Below, one piece after another: positions 1-7,211 of a stretch of 64,000 bases of DNA. The translations under genes and the position numbers were made by a program. This stretch comes from Streptomyces sp. NBC_00353 (GTDB lineage Bacteria > Actinomycetota > Actinomycetes > Streptomycetales > Streptomycetaceae): positions 5,828,001 through 5,892,000 of the forward strand of contig NZ_CP107985.1 in the NCBI RefSeq assembly GCF_036108815.1, in the 5' to 3' direction. The notes beneath the pieces were generated by a model, which worked only from the letters and a program-made list of their open reading frames with translations, had not been told where the DNA came from and ran no database searches. Position 1 is the first letter of the stretch. Each line of letters starts with the position of its first letter.

Positions 1-16
1 ACGGAAGGCGCTGATC

Positions 17-1111
17 TTGGGGAAGGTCGTGCTCGTCACGGGAGCGGCCCGGCAGCTGGGCGGCCGATTCGTGCGGCGCATCCAGCGTGACCCGGAGGTG
101 GACCGGGTGATCGCCGTCGACGCGATCGCGCCGGGGCACCAATTGGGTGATGCCGACTTCGTCCGCGCGGACATCCGCCAGCCCGCGATCGCCAGAGTCC
201 TCGCCGAGCACACCGTCGACACGGTCGTGCATCTGGACGTCAGCGGCAAGGCGCTCGGGGCCGGTGGCCGCACCACGGTCAAGGAGACCAATGTCATCGG
301 CACCATGCAGCTGCTCGGTGCCTGCCAGAAGTCGCCGACGGTGCGGCGGCTGGTGATCAAGTCCAGTACGGGTGTGTACGGCTCCGCCCCGCGCGATCCG
401 GCGGTCTTCACCGAGACCACCCCGCCCAAGTCCCTGCCGAGCGGGGGCTTCGCGAAGGACGCGGTGGAGGTAGAGGGGTACGTACGGGGCTTCGCGCGCC
501 GCAGACCGGACGTCGCCGTGTGCGTGCTGAGGTTCGCGAACATCCTGGGGCCGGACGCGGACTCGCCGCTCGCCGACTATCTGTCGCTGCCCGTCCTGCC
601 GACCGTGTTCGGGTACGACCCCCGGCTCCAGTTCGTCCACGAGGACGACGTCATCGACGTACTGAGGATCGCCTCGCACGAACCGCGGCGCGGGACGCTG
701 AACAGTGGCACGTTCAATATCGCGGGCGACGGGGTGCTGCTGCTGTCGCAGTGTTCGCGGCGGCTCGGGCGGCCGACGATGCCGGTGCCCCTGCCCGCCG
801 TCACCTGGGTGGGCCAAGCCCTCCGCACCGTCGGCATGACGGACTTCTCACCGGAGCAGATCCGGCTGCTGACGCACGGCAGGGTGGTCTCCACCGTGCA
901 GATGCGCGAGACGCTGGGCTTCCACCCGGGATTCACCACCGCGGAGACGTTCGCGGACTTCGCGCGGAACCAGGCGCCGGGACTGCTGCCGCCCGAGATG
1001 GTCGGCAGGGCCGTCGACCGGCTGGCGGCGATGCCGTTCGCCGGTGGGACCGGCGAGGTTCCGGGGATCACCGGGGCCGACGACACACAACCGACCCACA
1101 GCGCGAGATAG
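17..1111 (+). CDS. NAD-dependent epimerase/dehydratase family protein (SDR)
   Basis: The 364-residue protein starts with a dinucleotide-binding segment (VVLVTGAARQLGG, residues 4-16) followed by an acidic residue after the second beta strand (VIAVDA), typical of extended SDR/epimerase enzymes using NAD(P). The sequence VHLDVSG near residue 72 and SSTGVYG near 116 occupy the usual strand-4 and active-site positions; the family YxxxK pair is not clearly present, so the substrate and even catalytic competence are uncertain. I chose the TTG at 17 because a GGAAGG ribosome site lies 8 bases upstream, inside the window, so the gene appears complete. The acyltransferase gene follows after 15 bases, suggesting co-transcription and possibly a lipid-related role, which is inference only. 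Confidence 0.85.
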   Translation: MGKVVLVTGAARQLGGRFVRRIQRDPEVDRVIAVDAIAPGHQLGDADFVRADIRQPAIARVLAEHTVDTVVHLDVSGKALGAGGRTTVKETNVIGTMQLLGACQKSPTVRRLVIKSSTGVYGSAPRDPAVFTETTPPKSLPSGGFAKDAVEVEGYVRGFARRRPDVAVCVLRFANILGPDADSPLADYLSLPVLPTVFGYDPRLQFVHEDDVIDVLRIASHEPRRGTLNSGTFNIAGDGVLLLSQCSRRLGRPTMPVPLPAVTWVGQALRTVGMTDFSPEQIRLLTHGRVVSTVQMRETLGFHPGFTTAETFADFARNQAPGLLPPEMVGRAVDRLAAMPFAGGTGEVPGITGADDTQPTHSAR

Positions 1112-1126
1112 AGGAGCGCACCGACG

Positions 1127-2176
1127 ATGGCGGATGCCAAGGTCATTCCGTTCGACGACGACCGTTCGCGGTCGGGTGGCGCGCCGCGGTCGGCGCGGCG
1201 GCGGTCCGGGGCGGGTCCCGCGGTGGGCACTGCGGCCCTGAGCGCCCTGCCCGGGCAGTTGGACGCCGCGCCGGTCCATGAGGCGGTCCAGAGGGGCGGG
1301 GAGCCCGTGGAGGGTGTGCAGGACGAGGTGCGGCGCGGCAGCTGGGACCGGCGGATCGCGGGTGGGCTCGCGTTTCTTCGTCGGCGGGTCACGGGTGAGT
1401 ACGAGGTCGACGAGTTCGGGTACGACAAGGAACTCACCGATCAGGTTCTGATGTCGATGCTGCGGCCGATGTACGAGAAGTACTTCCGGGTCGAGGTGCG
1501 GGGCATCGAGAACATCCCGTCGGACGGCGGGGCGTTGATCGTGGCCAACCACTCGGGGACGTTGCCGCTGGACGGGCTGATGCTCCAGGTTGCCGTGCAC
1601 GACAACCATCCGGCGGGCCGGCATCTGCGGCTGCTCGCTGCGGATCTGGTCTTCGTGCTGCCGGTGGTGAACGAGCTGGCCAGGAAGGCCGGGCACACAC
1701 TGGCCTGCGCGGAGGACGCGGAGCGGCTGCTCAGGCAGGGCGAGGTCGTCGGTGTGATGCCGGAGGGCTTCAAGGGCATCGGGAAGCCGTTCGGCGAGCG
1801 GTACAAGCTGCAGCGGTTCGGGCGGGGCGGCTTCGTGTCGACGGCGCTGCGGGCCGGGGTGCCGATTGTGCCGTGCTCGATCGTGGGTGCGGAGGAGATC
1901 TATCCAATGATCGGCAACGCGAAAACGCTGGCGCGGGTGCTGGGGGTTCCGTACTTCCCGATCACGCCCACGTTTCCTTGGCTGGGGCCGTTGGGGGCGG
2001 TGCCGTTGCCGACGAAGTGGACGATTCAGTTCGGGGAGCCGATTCCCACGGAGGGGTATCCGGTGGAGGCGGCGGAGGATCCGATGCTGATGTTCAACCT
2101 GACGGATCAGGTGCGGGAGCAGATTCAGCACACGCTGTACAAGCTGTTGGTGCAGCGGAGGTCGGTGTTCTTCTGA
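1127..2176 (+). CDS. Lysophospholipid acyltransferase family protein (PlsC-like)
   Basis: A 349-residue protein with a low-complexity N-terminal third (about 1-95) and a PlsC-type acyltransferase domain (about 115-330). The acyl-acceptor block is VANHSGTLPLDG, the second block MPEGFKG, and the third VPIVPCSIVGAEE, as expected for glycerol-3-phosphate or lysophospholipid acyltransferases that work at the inner membrane face. In the first block the histidine and aspartate are six residues apart rather than the textbook four (HX4D), an oddity worth noting. GGAGCG lies upstream of the ATG and the preceding epimerase gene ends 15 bases before. It probably transfers a fatty acyl chain during phospholipid or storage-lipid synthesis; the acceptor is unknown. 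Confidence 0.87.
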   Translation: MADAKVIPFDDDRSRSGGAPRSARRRSGAGPAVGTAALSALPGQLDAAPVHEAVQRGGEPVEGVQDEVRRGSWDRRIAGGLAFLRRRVTGEYEVDEFGYDKELTDQVLMSMLRPMYEKYFRVEVRGIENIPSDGGALIVANHSGTLPLDGLMLQVAVHDNHPAGRHLRLLAADLVFVLPVVNELARKAGHTLACAEDAERLLRQGEVVGVMPEGFKGIGKPFGERYKLQRFGRGGFVSTALRAGVPIVPCSIVGAEEIYPMIGNAKTLARVLGVPYFPITPTFPWLGPLGAVPLPTKWTIQFGEPIPTEGYPVEAAEDPMLMFNLTDQVREQIQHTLYKLLVQRRSVFF

Positions 2177-2210
2177 CGGCGGGTGTCCTCAACCGCCGGA
2201 AGGGGTGAGC

Positions 2211-2248
2211 GACCGGCGGACGGGCTTGGGGGAATCCGTCCGCCGGTC
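2211..2248. terminator. Bidirectional hairpin terminator between convergent genes
   Basis: A perfect 13-base-pair stem (GACCGGCGGACGG at 2211-2223 pairing with 2236-2248) with a 12-base loop sits between the acyltransferase gene and the convergent rsbN gene. It overlaps nothing essential and can serve both strands; there is no long U-tract, as is usual in Streptomyces. Confidence 0.75.
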
Positions 2249-2250
2249 AA

Positions 2251-3441
2251 TCACTGGTCTTCGTCCTCGCTGTTGAATCCCAGGCCCGGGAGCAGGCCGG
2301 GGAGCAGGGGCGGCAGTGTCACGTCCGGGGTGGGTGGGGTGCTGTCCCTGCCTGTTGTGGGCGGGGTGGTGCCCGGGGACGGTGTGTCCAGGAAGCCGTC
2401 CGTGCCGCCTGCGATCAGGTTGTCCTCCGGGGTGGAGGCGGAGCCGGACGGGTCCGGGGTACCGCTGCTGCCCGTCTGGCCCTGTGAGACCTCGGGGGAG
2501 GAGGGGGCCGGGTCGTCCGTGCCGGGCGACCCGTCGGTCTGCTGCGAGGAGCCGGACTCCTGGGAGTCGGTGCTCCCGTCCGGGCTGCTGGGAAGCAGGG
2601 ACTGCAGCGGCGCGACCTCTTCGTCTATGGCCTCGAAGACCGAGCTCACCTCGTCCCCGACATCCGTCAGCTGGACCGGCAGACGGTCGCGCATGGTGCT
2701 CCAACTGCCGCGATGGGAGCGGGAGAAGGAATCCAGGGTCTGGATGGGTCCGAGTGCTCCGTCGCGCTGGTACGCGGCGTGGAGCAGGCGGTGGCCCTCG
2801 GTGGCGTCGTGCGTCATGCCGTTGAGGGTGCGTCTGATCTCGCCGAGTGATTCGTGGTCCAGATCGCCCGCGCGGCCGCGCTCCATCAGCCTGCGGGCTT
2901 CGCTCAGCCGGGTCGACGCCTGGTCGAGGTAGACCTCGCCGCGGTCGGCGTCGCCGTCGGCCATGCCGAGGTTGATGTCCTCCATGCCGCGCTTCAGCCC
3001 GTACAGCGAATCACCCGGCAGGGCGTCGGAACTGGCAGCGGCCACTCCGCCGAAGGCTCCCGCGGCCACGCCGACGGTGAGCCCGCCGGCCGCGATGCCC
3101 TTCGTCCAGCGGGAGCGGGGGCGCAACTTCCTGAGCGGGGAGGCTCGGTGAGCCCCCCTGCTCCGTTGTTCGGGCACCGTAGGGCCCGTGGACGCGCCGC
3201 CCTCGGCAAACATGGCCTCCATGGCGGCGACGAGCTGGGCTCGCTGCACCACTTTGACCTCGGGATCCAACTTCGGCCTCGGTAGCTCACCGAGGCCGTT
3301 CGCCAGGGCCAACAGCGTTCCGTGGTCGGCCGGTTCGGCCGGGTCCTCGGGCTGTACGGCCGCCGCACCCTGGAGCTCCTGCTCCTCCAGGGCCTGGGCG
3401 AAGGCGTTCGCCCGCCGGTGTGCCGAAACGTTTGCGATCAC
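2251..3441 (-). CDS. rsbN: Anti-sigma factor RsbN (DUF5667 family)
   Basis: The 396-residue product matches what is known of RsbN, the membrane-bound antagonist of sigma-BldN: an N-terminal cytoplasmic segment (MIANVSAHRRANAFAQALEE), a single membrane span near residues 115-140, the DUF5667 block (DALPGDSLYGLKRGMED) just outside, and a long Ser/Pro/Asp-rich extracellular tail ending near a short Glu/Asp terminus. I place the start at the GTG at 3441, not the GTG at 3450, because the AGGAGG ribosome site overlaps the latter and lies 8 bases before the former. It is directly downstream of bldN and preceded by its own sigma-BldN-type promoter, giving a negative feedback loop during aerial-hypha formation, as established for S. 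coelicolor and S. venezuelae. Confidence 0.93.
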   Translation of the reverse strand: MIANVSAHRRANAFAQALEEQELQGAAAVQPEDPAEPADHGTLLALANGLGELPRPKLDPEVKVVQRAQLVAAMEAMFAEGGASTGPTVPEQRSRGAHRASPLRKLRPRSRWTKGIAAGGLTVGVAAGAFGGVAAASSDALPGDSLYGLKRGMEDINLGMADGDADRGEVYLDQASTRLSEARRLMERGRAGDLDHESLGEIRRTLNGMTHDATEGHRLLHAAYQRDGALGPIQTLDSFSRSHRGSWSTMRDRLPVQLTDVGDEVSSVFEAIDEEVAPLQSLLPSSPDGSTDSQESGSSQQTDGSPGTDDPAPSSPEVSQGQTGSSGTPDPSGSASTPEDNLIAGGTDGFLDTPSPGTTPPTTGRDSTPPTPDVTLPPLLPGLLPGLGFNSEDEDQ

Positions 3442-3572
3442 TGGCGGCACCTCCTCTCGTCATGACGGTCGACTCCCCTGGGGGTCCGGAAGGTTGCACA
3501 CCTTGAGCGCTTCCACACGAAAGAGTGAGTGTCGGCGGACATGGAGTGACGACAGGGGGCCTGCAACCGGCA

Positions 3573-3600
3573 CAACGAGTGGCGCGGCACATGGGTTACG
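3573..3600 (-). promoter_or_regulatory. Sigma-BldN-dependent promoter of rsbN
   Basis: On the minus strand CGTAAC (3600-3595) is followed after 17 bases by CGTTGT (3577-3572). This fits the remembered sigma-BldN consensus (CGTAAC, 16-17 bases, CGTTGA) with one late mismatch, and lies in the bldN-rsbN gap about 130 bases before the rsbN start. It explains how rsbN can be induced by the very sigma factor it inhibits. Confidence 0.8.
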
Positions 3601-3649
3601 CACGAAAGATGATCGGACCAGTGCGTGAGGGGCGTGTCGCAGAGCGTGT

Positions 3650-4426
3650 TCAGCGGACGTCGTCCGGCAGGAGCCGGGCCAGCGTGCGGACAGCGCGGTA
3701 CTGCAAGGTTTTGATCGCGCCTTCGTTCTTTCCCATCACGCGGGCCGTCTCGGCGACCGAGAGGCCCTGCAGGAAGCGCAGCGTCACGCACTCCTGCTGC
3801 TGGGGGTTGAGTCGGCGCACGGCTTGCAGCAGTGCGGCGTTGGAGAGGGACTCCAGGACGGAGTCCTCGGGGCTGCGCTCGACCTCGTTGGCGTCGAGCA
3901 TTTCGCCGGTGGTCACTTCCAGTCGGAAACGACTGGACTTGAAGTGGTCGGCGACCAGGTTGCGGGCGATCGTGACCAGCCAGGCGCCGAAGTCGCGGCC
4001 CTGCCAGGTGAACGTGGAGATGCGGCGCAGGGCGCGCAGGAAGGTCTCGCTGGTGAGGTCCTCCGCCGTCGCCTTGCCGCCCACGCGGTAGTAGATGTAC
4101 CGGTACACGGTGTCGCTGTACTGGTCGTAGAGACGGCCGAAGGCGTCAGCCTCACCGGCCTGTGCGCGCTCGACGAGATCCATCATGCGCGCGCTGTCGC
4201 TGTCGGCGGTCGGCCGACGAACGGTGGACGTGGTCGTTGCGCCGCGGTTGCTGCGTCTTCCGACCGCTGCACCGCGTTCGGCCAGGGCATAGCAAGGGCC
4301 GACAGGTGCAGGGGCGGCAAAAGCGGGTACGGCGTACGCGGTGGGGACGAAGCCGCGCAAGCGGTCGACGACCGTTGCGCGCAGCGTAGCCAGGCCCGAG
4401 GCGTCAACCCCGACGTGTGGGTACAC
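3650..4426 (-). CDS. bldN: ECF sigma factor BldN (AdsA)
   Basis: A 258-residue ECF sigma factor with an unusually long N-terminal extension (about residues 1-82) preceding region 2 (LVERAQAGEADAFGRLYDQY through the TFLRALRRI segment) and region 4 (PQQQECVTLRFLQGLSVAE). In S. coelicolor this extension of about 86 residues is a pro-sequence that is removed by proteolysis; the same architecture is visible here. BldN directs chaplin, rodlin and bldM expression during aerial development. The GTG at 4426 gives the MYPHVG start expected for the family. Its antagonist rsbN lies downstream on the same strand. The upstream gap of about 350 bases is AT-richer than its surroundings and contains inverted repeats, consistent with complex developmental control. 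Confidence 0.95.
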   Translation of the reverse strand: MYPHVGVDASGLATLRATVVDRLRGFVPTAYAVPAFAAPAPVGPCYALAERGAAVGRRSNRGATTTSTVRRPTADSDSARMMDLVERAQAGEADAFGRLYDQYSDTVYRYIYYRVGGKATAEDLTSETFLRALRRISTFTWQGRDFGAWLVTIARNLVADHFKSSRFRLEVTTGEMLDANEVERSPEDSVLESLSNAALLQAVRRLNPQQQECVTLRFLQGLSVAETARVMGKNEGAIKTLQYRAVRTLARLLPDDVR

Positions 4427-4471
4427 GGGACTCCCAGAGGCAGAGCTTCCATCACGTGCAGTGCGAAACCG

Positions 4472-4487
4472 TCACTCGTCGTAGTGA
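4472..4487. promoter_or_regulatory. Inverted repeat upstream of bldN, candidate regulator site
   Basis: TCACT and AGTGA are separated by six bases, 46 bases upstream of the bldN start. The half-sites match those of BldD (AGTGA...TCAC), a known repressor of bldN, but in inverted orientation, so the assignment is tentative. Confidence 0.3.
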
Positions 4488-4569
4488 GTGGTGGGTTCCG
4501 GAATGCGTCTGAGGAGAATAACGCTTCGTACAGGCAGTGCTACACCCAGTTGCTCAAATCATCGGTTCC

Positions 4570-4586
4570 GTCGCTTCTGTAGCGAC
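4570..4586. promoter_or_regulatory. Perfect inverted repeat in the bldN upstream region
   Basis: GTCGCT-TCTGT-AGCGAC is a perfect 6-bp inverted repeat about 145 bases upstream of bldN in the long 4427-4780 gap. It could be an operator or a small RNA hairpin in the leader. The rest of this gap holds no convincing gene; a second repeat (GGCTCCC 4714-4720 with GGGAGCC 4732-4738) may terminate the HAD gene. Confidence 0.3.
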
Positions 4587-4780
4587 TATGAGGCGCATCC
4601 AGTAGCACATCGTGACCGGTTATTGATCGGATTACTTCGTGATCTGCCTGCGGCCGCAACGGGTTGTGGTCGGGTGCGAGCAATCCGACTGGCGGGAGCG
4701 GTCGGCGGGTAGGGGCTCCCGATTGGCGGCAGGGAGCCGGGCGTGGCTCGGCCCCCTGCGCGGGGAAGGTCCGCGTGCGG

Positions 4781-5737
4781 TCAGCGGCGGCGGCGGTGCA
4801 GGGCGACGGCGGCGGCGGTGCCGCCCGCGAGGGCGCCGACACCGGCCGCGGCCGGGATGCCGACCTTGGCCGCCTTGCGGCCCGTGCGGTAGTCGCGCAG
4901 CCGCCAGTCGAGGGCCCGGGCGTGCTTGCGGAGCTTTGTGTCCGGGTTGATCGCGTAGGGGTGACCGACCAGGGACAGCATCGGGATGTCGTTGTGCGAA
5001 TCGCTGTACGCCGCGCAGCGGGCGAGGTCGAGGCCCTCGGCGGCGGCCAGGGCGCGGACCGCCTCGGCCTTCGCGGGCCCGTGCAGCGGCTCGCCGACCA
5101 GGCGGCCGGTGTAGACGCCGTCGACGGACTCGGCGACCGTGCCGAGCGCGCCGGTCAGCCCGAGCCGACGGGCGATGATCGTGGCGGTCTCCACCGGGGC
5201 GGCGGTGACCAGCCAGACCTTCTGTCCGGCGTCGAGGTGGGCCTGGGCGAGGGCGCGGGTGCCCGGCCAGATGCGGTCGGCCATGTACTCGTCGTAGATC
5301 TCCTCGCCGATGGACATCAGCTCGGAGACGCGGTGGCCCTTGACGATGGACAGGGCGCTGTCGCGGGCGTCCTGCATGTGTTCCGGGTCCTCCACGCCGG
5401 CCAGCCTGAACCAGGCCTGCTGCCAGGCGAACCGGGTCAGTTCGCGGCGCTGGAAGAACTTCCGTTTGTACAGCCCGCGGCCGAAGTGGAAGATCGCCGC
5501 GCCCTGCATGACGGTGTTGTCCAGGTCGAAGAAGGCGGCAGCCCGGTCGTCGCCGACGACCGGGAACGCCGGCTCCGGCTCCGCGGTCGTGGCGGGGGTC
5601 TCGTCGGTGAATCGTTCGGCGGGCTGTTCGGCGTGGAGTGACGACTTCCGCGCTGCCTCGGCTGCTGCCTCGCCTGCCAGCACGCTCCGTGCTGTCGCGG
5701 AACGCCTACGTGGTGTGAGCCATCCAAGAGCGGCCAT
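4781..5737 (-). CDS. HAD-IB family hydrolase (SerB-like phosphatase)
   Basis: A 318-residue protein with HAD motif I (FFDLDNTVMQ, near residue 69), motif II (VTAAP) and motif IV region (YSDSHNDIPML), characteristic of HAD subfamily IB enzymes such as phosphoserine phosphatases and acyl-carrier phosphatases. It carries a roughly 60-residue N-terminal extension and a C-terminal Ala/Gly-rich membrane segment (AAAGVGALAGGTAAAVAL) capped by arginines, so it is probably tethered to the membrane. The substrate cannot be read from the sequence. It sits between bldN and the glutaredoxin/rex region, as in other Streptomyces, and is transcribed toward bldN. Confidence 0.88.
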   Translation of the reverse strand: MAALGWLTPRRRSATARSVLAGEAAAEAARKSSLHAEQPAERFTDETPATTAEPEPAFPVVGDDRAAAFFDLDNTVMQGAAIFHFGRGLYKRKFFQRRELTRFAWQQAWFRLAGVEDPEHMQDARDSALSIVKGHRVSELMSIGEEIYDEYMADRIWPGTRALAQAHLDAGQKVWLVTAAPVETATIIARRLGLTGALGTVAESVDGVYTGRLVGEPLHGPAKAEAVRALAAAEGLDLARCAAYSDSHNDIPMLSLVGHPYAINPDTKLRKHARALDWRLRDYRTGRKAAKVGIPAAAGVGALAGGTAAAVALHRRRR

Positions 5738-5895
5738 GTCGTGAGCATAGCCAGTCTGTTGAGCCCTTCCCGACCTGCCGGGATGCGGTGGCGTGAACTC
5801 TCGGCGGCCGAATTGTTAAACGGGTGATTCGGGGCGTACCGGATCAGTGCCGGATGAGTTACGGAAAGGGCGGGCGGTCGGCGCAGAATGAAGGC

Positions 5896-6171
5896 ATGAG
5901 TGCCTTGTTGCGTCGTACGAAGAAGAAGCCCGCGGACCGGGTGGTGACCCTGGTCGGGAAACCGGGGTGTCACCTCTGTGACGACGCGAGGCTGGTGGTG
6001 CGGGAGGTCTGCGAGGAGACCGGTGCGTCCTGGGAGGAGAAGGACATCACTCAGGACGAGGGGCTGCACCGGGAGTACTGGGAGCAGATTCCGGTCGTCC
6101 TCATTGATAACGAACAGCACACGTTCTGGCGGGTGGATCCGGCGAGGCTGCGCAGCGCGCTGCTTTCCTGA
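5896..6171 (+). CDS. Glutaredoxin-like thiol protein
   Basis: A 91-residue thioredoxin-fold protein with a redox-active CHLC pair (Cys25, Cys28) in GKPGCHLCDDA, and the cis-proline in QIPVVLIDN, matching the short DUF836/glutaredoxin-like family. I start at the ATG at 5896; an upstream in-frame extension to 5824 lacks family features. It probably reduces disulfides in the cytosol. Its position just before rex, the NADH/NAD+ sensor, fits a redox theme, though it has its own transcription unit as the rex promoter lies downstream. Confidence 0.87.
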   Translation: MSALLRRTKKKPADRVVTLVGKPGCHLCDDARLVVREVCEETGASWEEKDITQDEGLHREYWEQIPVVLIDNEQHTFWRVDPARLRSALLS

Positions 6172-6349
6172 GTGAAACCCGGTTACCATCGTGGGCGTTT
6201 TGAGTGATCTCGGGGGCGTAGTCGTGAGGAGTGTGTACCGCTTTGCCCCCTTCGGGCCTGCAACGGGCTGATGCGATCCAAGGTTCCGGGATCGCGCGAC
6301 GGATGTGCGTGACCCCGGTCACTTTGACCGGACAAAACGGACACCATCT

Positions 6350-6367
6350 TTGTGCACGCGTTCACAA
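6350..6367. promoter_or_regulatory. Rex operator (ROP) of rex-hemACD
   Basis: TTGTGCACGCGTTCACAA matches the established Rex box (TTGTGAANNNNTTCACAA) at all but one specified base; the symmetry extends to CTTTGTG...CACAAAG (6348-6369). It lies 77 bases before the rex start. A plausible promoter overlaps it: -35 TTGTGC (6350-6355), 17 bases, -10 TAGCCT (6373-6378). Binding of Rex at low NADH/NAD+ would block initiation, so the operon is induced when oxygen is limiting. Confidence 0.92.
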
Positions 6368-6443
6368 AGACATAGCCTGCATTCGACGGGGCGGTCTTGG
6401 AACATATGGCCGCCTGCAGCCCCGCTCATCCCGCAGGAGCACC

Positions 6444-7211
6444 GTGGCAACTGGCCGAACTCACCGACCGGCGACCCGTAGCCGAGGAATTCCCGAGGCC
6501 ACCGTCGCCCGGCTTCCGCTGTATCTCCGCGCACTGACCGCGCTCTCCGAGCGCTCGGTCCCCACGGTCTCGTCCGAGGAACTCGCCGCGGCGGCGGGAG
6601 TCAACTCTGCCAAGCTGCGGAAGGACTTCAGCTACCTCGGCTCCTACGGGACGCGTGGCGTCGGGTACGACGTCGAGTACCTCGTCTACCAGATCTCCCG
6701 CGAGCTCGGGCTCACCCAGGACTGGCCGGTCGTCATCGTCGGTATCGGTAATCTCGGCGCCGCGCTCGCCAACTACGGCGGCTTCGCCTCCCGCGGTTTC
6801 CGGGTCGCCGCGCTGATCGACGCGGACCCCGCGATGGCCGGTACGCCCGTCGCCGGGATTCCCGTCCAGCACGCCGACGAGCTGGAGAAGATCGTCAGCG
6901 ACAACGGCGTGTCGATCGGTGTCATCTCCACCCCGGCCGGTGCCGCCCAGCAGGTCTGCGACCGCCTCGTCGCCGCGGGCGTCACCTCCATCCTGAACTT
7001 CGCGCCGACGGTGCTCTCCGTGCCGGACGGCGTCGACGTCCGCAAGGTCGACCTCTCGATCGAACTCCAGATTCTCGCCTTCCACGAGCAGCGCAAGGCC
7101 GGCGAGGATGCCGGGGGCGACGTCGACCAGGCCGCACCGCCCGTGCGCGCCGCCACGAGCAGCAGCCGGAAGGGACCCGACGGGGACATGCCCGCCGTGA
7201 TGCCGGCATGA
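6444..7211 (+). CDS. rex: Redox-sensing transcriptional repressor Rex
   Basis: A 255-residue Rex protein: an N-terminal winged helix (LPLYLRALTALSER to AAAGVNSAKLRKDFSYLGSYG, about 24-70) and a Rossmann domain with GIGNLG at residues 100-105 that binds NADH or NAD+. The GTG at 6444 has a GCAGGAGC ribosome site and gives the length known for S. coelicolor Rex (about 258); the longer in-frame extension upstream runs through the operator and is not coding. Rex represses cytochrome bd, NADH dehydrogenase and its own operon when NADH is low. Its stop overlaps the hemA start (ATGA), so rex, hemA, hemC and hemD are translationally coupled and heme synthesis is tied to redox state. Confidence 0.96.
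   Translation: MATGRTHRPATRSRGIPEATVARLPLYLRALTALSERSVPTVSSEELAAAAGVNSAKLRKDFSYLGSYGTRGVGYDVEYLVYQISRELGLTQDWPVVIVGIGNLGAALANYGGFASRGFRVAALIDADPAMAGTPVAGIPVQHADELEKIVSDNGVSIGVISTPAGAAQQVCDRLVAAGVTSILNFAPTVLSVPDGVDVRKVDLSIELQILAFHEQRKAGEDAGGDVDQAAPPVRAATSSSRKGPDGDMPAVMPA

Noticed and set aside
3442..3450. GTG at 3450 as rsbN start
   Set aside because: It overlaps the AGGAGG ribosome-binding sequence and would leave no spacing; 3441 fits better.
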